Source: Purshia tridentata
Lineage: Eukaryota > Streptophyta > Magnoliopsida > Rosales > Rosaceae
DNA length: 64,000 bases
NCBI GenBank assembly: GCA_003254885.1
Contig: QANT01007799.1
Location: forward strand, 62,001 to 126,000
Reading direction: 5' to 3'
Shown here: positions 61,777 to 64,000 of the stretch, in pieces
Layout: every line of letters starts with the position of its first letter
Numbering within the stretch: position 1 is the first letter of the stretch
Notes under the pieces: model-generated
The model's input: the letters and a program-made list of their open reading frames with translations, nothing else
What the model was told of the DNA's origin: nothing
Databases searched by the model: none
Made by a program: the position numbers and the translations under genes

Positions 61777-63888
61777 ATGCTTGTTAAGTTTATCCTATGT
61801 CGGAGTTACTGCACTAGTATCGCAATTTCCCCTAATTCTCAGATTGCCCGGTATGCCCGGCTCCGACAAATTGAGAAAGCCCGAAGGGTGTTTGATCAAA
61901 TGCCTGATAAAAATCTTGTGTCTTGGAACTCAATGGTTGCAGGGTACTTCCAAAATAATCAACCTGGAGAAGCCCAGAAACTGTTTGACAGAATGCAGAA
62001 TAGGAACACGGTTTCTTGGAACGGTTTGATATCTGGGTATGTTAAGAATGGGATGGTTAGTGAGGCCAGGAAAGTGTTTGATTCGATGCCCAAAAGGAAT
62101 GTTGTTTCGTGGACTGCAATGGTTAGAGGGTATGTGCAAGCGGGTATTGTTTCGGAGGCTGAATTCCTCTTTTGGAAAATGCCTGAAAAGAATGTTGTTT
62201 CGTGGACGGTGATGTTGGGTGGCCTAATTCAAGAGGGTCGGGTTGATGAGGCTCGTAGACTTTATGATATGATGCCTGAGAAGGATGTGGTGGCAAGGAC
62301 TAATATGATTGGTGGATATTCTCAAGTAGGCCGTTTGGCCGAAGCACGAGAGATTTTTGATGAGATGCCACGCAAGAATGTTGTTTCCTGGACTAGGATG
62401 ATATCTGGGTATGTGCATAACCAACGGGTGGATGTTGCTAGAAAACTGTTTGAAGTGATGCCAGAGAAAAATGAGGTGTCATGGACGGCAATGCTATTGG
62501 GTTATACTCAGTGTGGACGGATCAAAGAGGCTTCAGAGCTTTTTGATGCAATGCCAGTTAAGTCAGTTATTGCTTGTAACGCAATGATACTTGGGTATGG
62601 CCAAAATGGGGAAGTAGCTAAAGCAAGGCAGGTTTTTGATAAGATGAGAGAGAATGATGATGGGACATGGAGTGCGATGATTAAAGTTTATGAACGAAAA
62701 GGTTTAGAGTTGGAAGCACTGGCTTTGTTTGCTTTGATGCAAAGAGAAGGTGTTAGGCCGAATTTCCCTTCTTTGATAAGTGTTCTGTCTGTTTGTGCCA
62801 GCTTGGCAAGTCTTGATCATGGTAGACAGATTCATGCCCAGTTAGTGAGAAGCCGTTTTGATCTTGATTTATATGTTGCCTCAGTTTTGGTCACAATGTA
62901 TGTTAAATGTGGCAACCTTGTGAAGGCAAAACAGGTTTTCGACAGATTTGCTGTGAAGGATGTTGTTATGTGGAACTCAATTATCACTGGTTATGCCCAA
63001 CATGGTTTAGGAGAGGAAGCTTTACAAGTTTTTCAAGAGATGTTCTCTTTGGGCATAGCACCTGACGATGTCACCTTTATTGGAGTTCTTTCAGCGTGTA
63101 GCTATACCGGGAAGGTAGAAGAAGGTCTTGAGATTTTTGAGACAATGAATTCAAAGTATCAGGTAGAGCCAAGAACTGAACATTATGCTTGCATGGTTGA
63201 TCTGCTTGGTCGAGCAGGCCAGGTAAAGGAGGCAATGGATTTAATTAACAAAATGCCAGTGGAAGCAGATGCCATTGTTTGGGGTGCCTTATTAGGTGCA
63301 TGCAGAACACATATGAAGTTGGACTTGGCGGAAGTTGCTGCCAAAAAACTTGTACAGCTTGAGCCTGAAAATGCAGGGCCTTACGTCTTGCTATCAAATA
63401 TTTATGCATCCAAGGGTAGATGGCAAGATGTTGCAGAGCTGAGGAAAAGCATGAGAGCCAAAAGCGTTAGCAAGTCACCTGGCTGTAGCTGGATTGAGGT
63501 GGAGAAAAAAGTACATATGTTTACCGGGGGAGAGAGCATGGGACACCCAGAGCATGCGTTGATCATGAGAGAGTTAGAGAGACTGGGTGTATTGTTAAGA
63601 GAAGCTGGGTACTGCCCTGACAGCAGCTTTGTACTCCATGACGTGGATGAAGAAGAGAAGGTGCACAGCTTGGGTTATCACAGTGAGAAACTGGCCGTAG
63701 CATATGGGCTCCTGAAGGTAGCACAAGGGATGCCCATTCGGGTGATGAAGAATCTTCGAGTTTGTGGGGATTGTCATTCTGCAATTAAATTAATAGCCAA
63801 AGTTACAGGGAGAGAGATCATCTTGAGGGATGCTAACAGATTTCATCATTTTAAGGATGGCTTGTGTTCTTGCAGAGACTTTTGGTGA
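61777..63888 (+). CDS. PLS-class pentatricopeptide repeat protein with DYW-type C-terminus
   Basis: Single-exon gene of 703 aa. A short organelle-targeting leader (MLVKFILCRSYCTSIAIS) precedes about 16-18 PPR motifs, the first part being many short S-type units of about 31 residues (VFDQMPDKNLVSWNSMVAGY pattern). E domains and a DYW domain follow. The DYW deaminase signature is present: HSE (YHSEKLAVAYG) and CxxC (CGDCH), then FHHFKDGLCSC, ending RDFW instead of DYW. Such proteins bind organelle RNA and carry out C-to-U editing. The target cannot be read from sequence. The open frame begins at 61765 but its first ATG is 61777. By memory it resembles At1g09410 and At1g56690 (mitochondrial), consistent with synteny. 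Confidence 0.94.
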   Translation: MLVKFILCRSYCTSIAISPNSQIARYARLRQIEKARRVFDQMPDKNLVSWNSMVAGYFQNNQPGEAQKLFDRMQNRNTVSWNGLISGYVKNGMVSEARKVFDSMPKRNVVSWTAMVRGYVQAGIVSEAEFLFWKMPEKNVVSWTVMLGGLIQEGRVDEARRLYDMMPEKDVVARTNMIGGYSQVGRLAEAREIFDEMPRKNVVSWTRMISGYVHNQRVDVARKLFEVMPEKNEVSWTAMLLGYTQCGRIKEASELFDAMPVKSVIACNAMILGYGQNGEVAKARQVFDKMRENDDGTWSAMIKVYERKGLELEALALFALMQREGVRPNFPSLISVLSVCASLASLDHGRQIHAQLVRSRFDLDLYVASVLVTMYVKCGNLVKAKQVFDRFAVKDVVMWNSIITGYAQHGLGEEALQVFQEMFSLGIAPDDVTFIGVLSACSYTGKVEEGLEIFETMNSKYQVEPRTEHYACMVDLLGRAGQVKEAMDLINKMPVEADAIVWGALLGACRTHMKLDLAEVAAKKLVQLEPENAGPYVLLSNIYASKGRWQDVAELRKSMRAKSVSKSPGCSWIEVEKKVHMFTGGESMGHPEHALIMRELERLGVLLREAGYCPDSSFVLHDVDEEEKVHSLGYHSEKLAVAYGLLKVAQGMPIRVMKNLRVCGDCHSAIKLIAKVTGREIILRDANRFHHFKDGLCSCRDFW

Positions 63889-64000
63889 TTGGAAAACCTT
63901 GTGCCGATTGATAGATCCTAGGACAGGTTTGGCTAACAAAATTTGACAAAGCCAATGATACTTCAAATGATGATACTATATATTGCACCATGAAGAAAAC

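Overview
The window is nuclear DNA of a flowering plant: AT-rich, with large intergenic spaces, GT-AG introns, chloroplast-targeted proteins and plant-only families. Class S-type RNases of the T2 family beside S-locus-F-box-like (SLF/SFBB-type) genes point to Rosaceae. A Prunus-like Amygdaloideae is my best guess, but the sequence alone does not settle the genus. I see no tRNA, rRNA, CRISPR array or intact transposon. Four single N bases (13940, 31550, 44227, 59173) lie in or beside homopolymers or repeats and mark weak assembly points.

Left part (1-25 kb), ordinary genes: RTF1/VIP5 (Paf1 complex), a neutral/alkaline invertase (minus), the thylakoid-lumen NDH subunit PnsL1, AP-3 mu (minus), CSP41b, galactinol synthase, a broken PMEI and an intact PMEI. 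The first two exons of PnsL1 are a diverged copy of the first two exons of CSP41b, so PnsL1 appears to use a transit peptide captured from its neighbour.

Middle part (25.7-39.7 kb), accessory: two divergent pairs, each an F-box gene and an S-RNase-like gene, form a large inverted repeat (F-box minus / RNase plus ... RNase minus / F-box plus). Between the arms lie a tandemly duplicated 0.6 kb repeat, a composite fossil made of F-box and RNase pieces, and a cyclic-phosphodiesterase-like gene with both catalytic motifs altered. A further F-box remnant lies at 25.7 kb. The RNase plus F-box pairing is the architecture of the gametophytic self-incompatibility locus, but this looks like an S-locus-like paralogue rather than the S locus itself.

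Right part (40-64 kb), ordinary genes: a small membrane protein, TRAPPC4, ABCI20, a NEDD8 protease of the DEN1 type, ARF1, a WAT1/UMAMIT transporter, a GDSL esterase and a DYW-class PPR protein. Invertase, AP-3 mu, CSP41b, galactinol synthase, PMEI, WAT1, GDSL and PPR appear in the order expected if two Arabidopsis chromosome 1 segments (near At1g09340-410 and At1g56560-690) are overlaid. The window therefore keeps an ancestral gene order into which the F-box/RNase module and the ABCI20-ARF1 group are set.

Exon coordinates were derived by hand from splice consensus, reading-frame continuity and family knowledge. Each gene model closes in frame.
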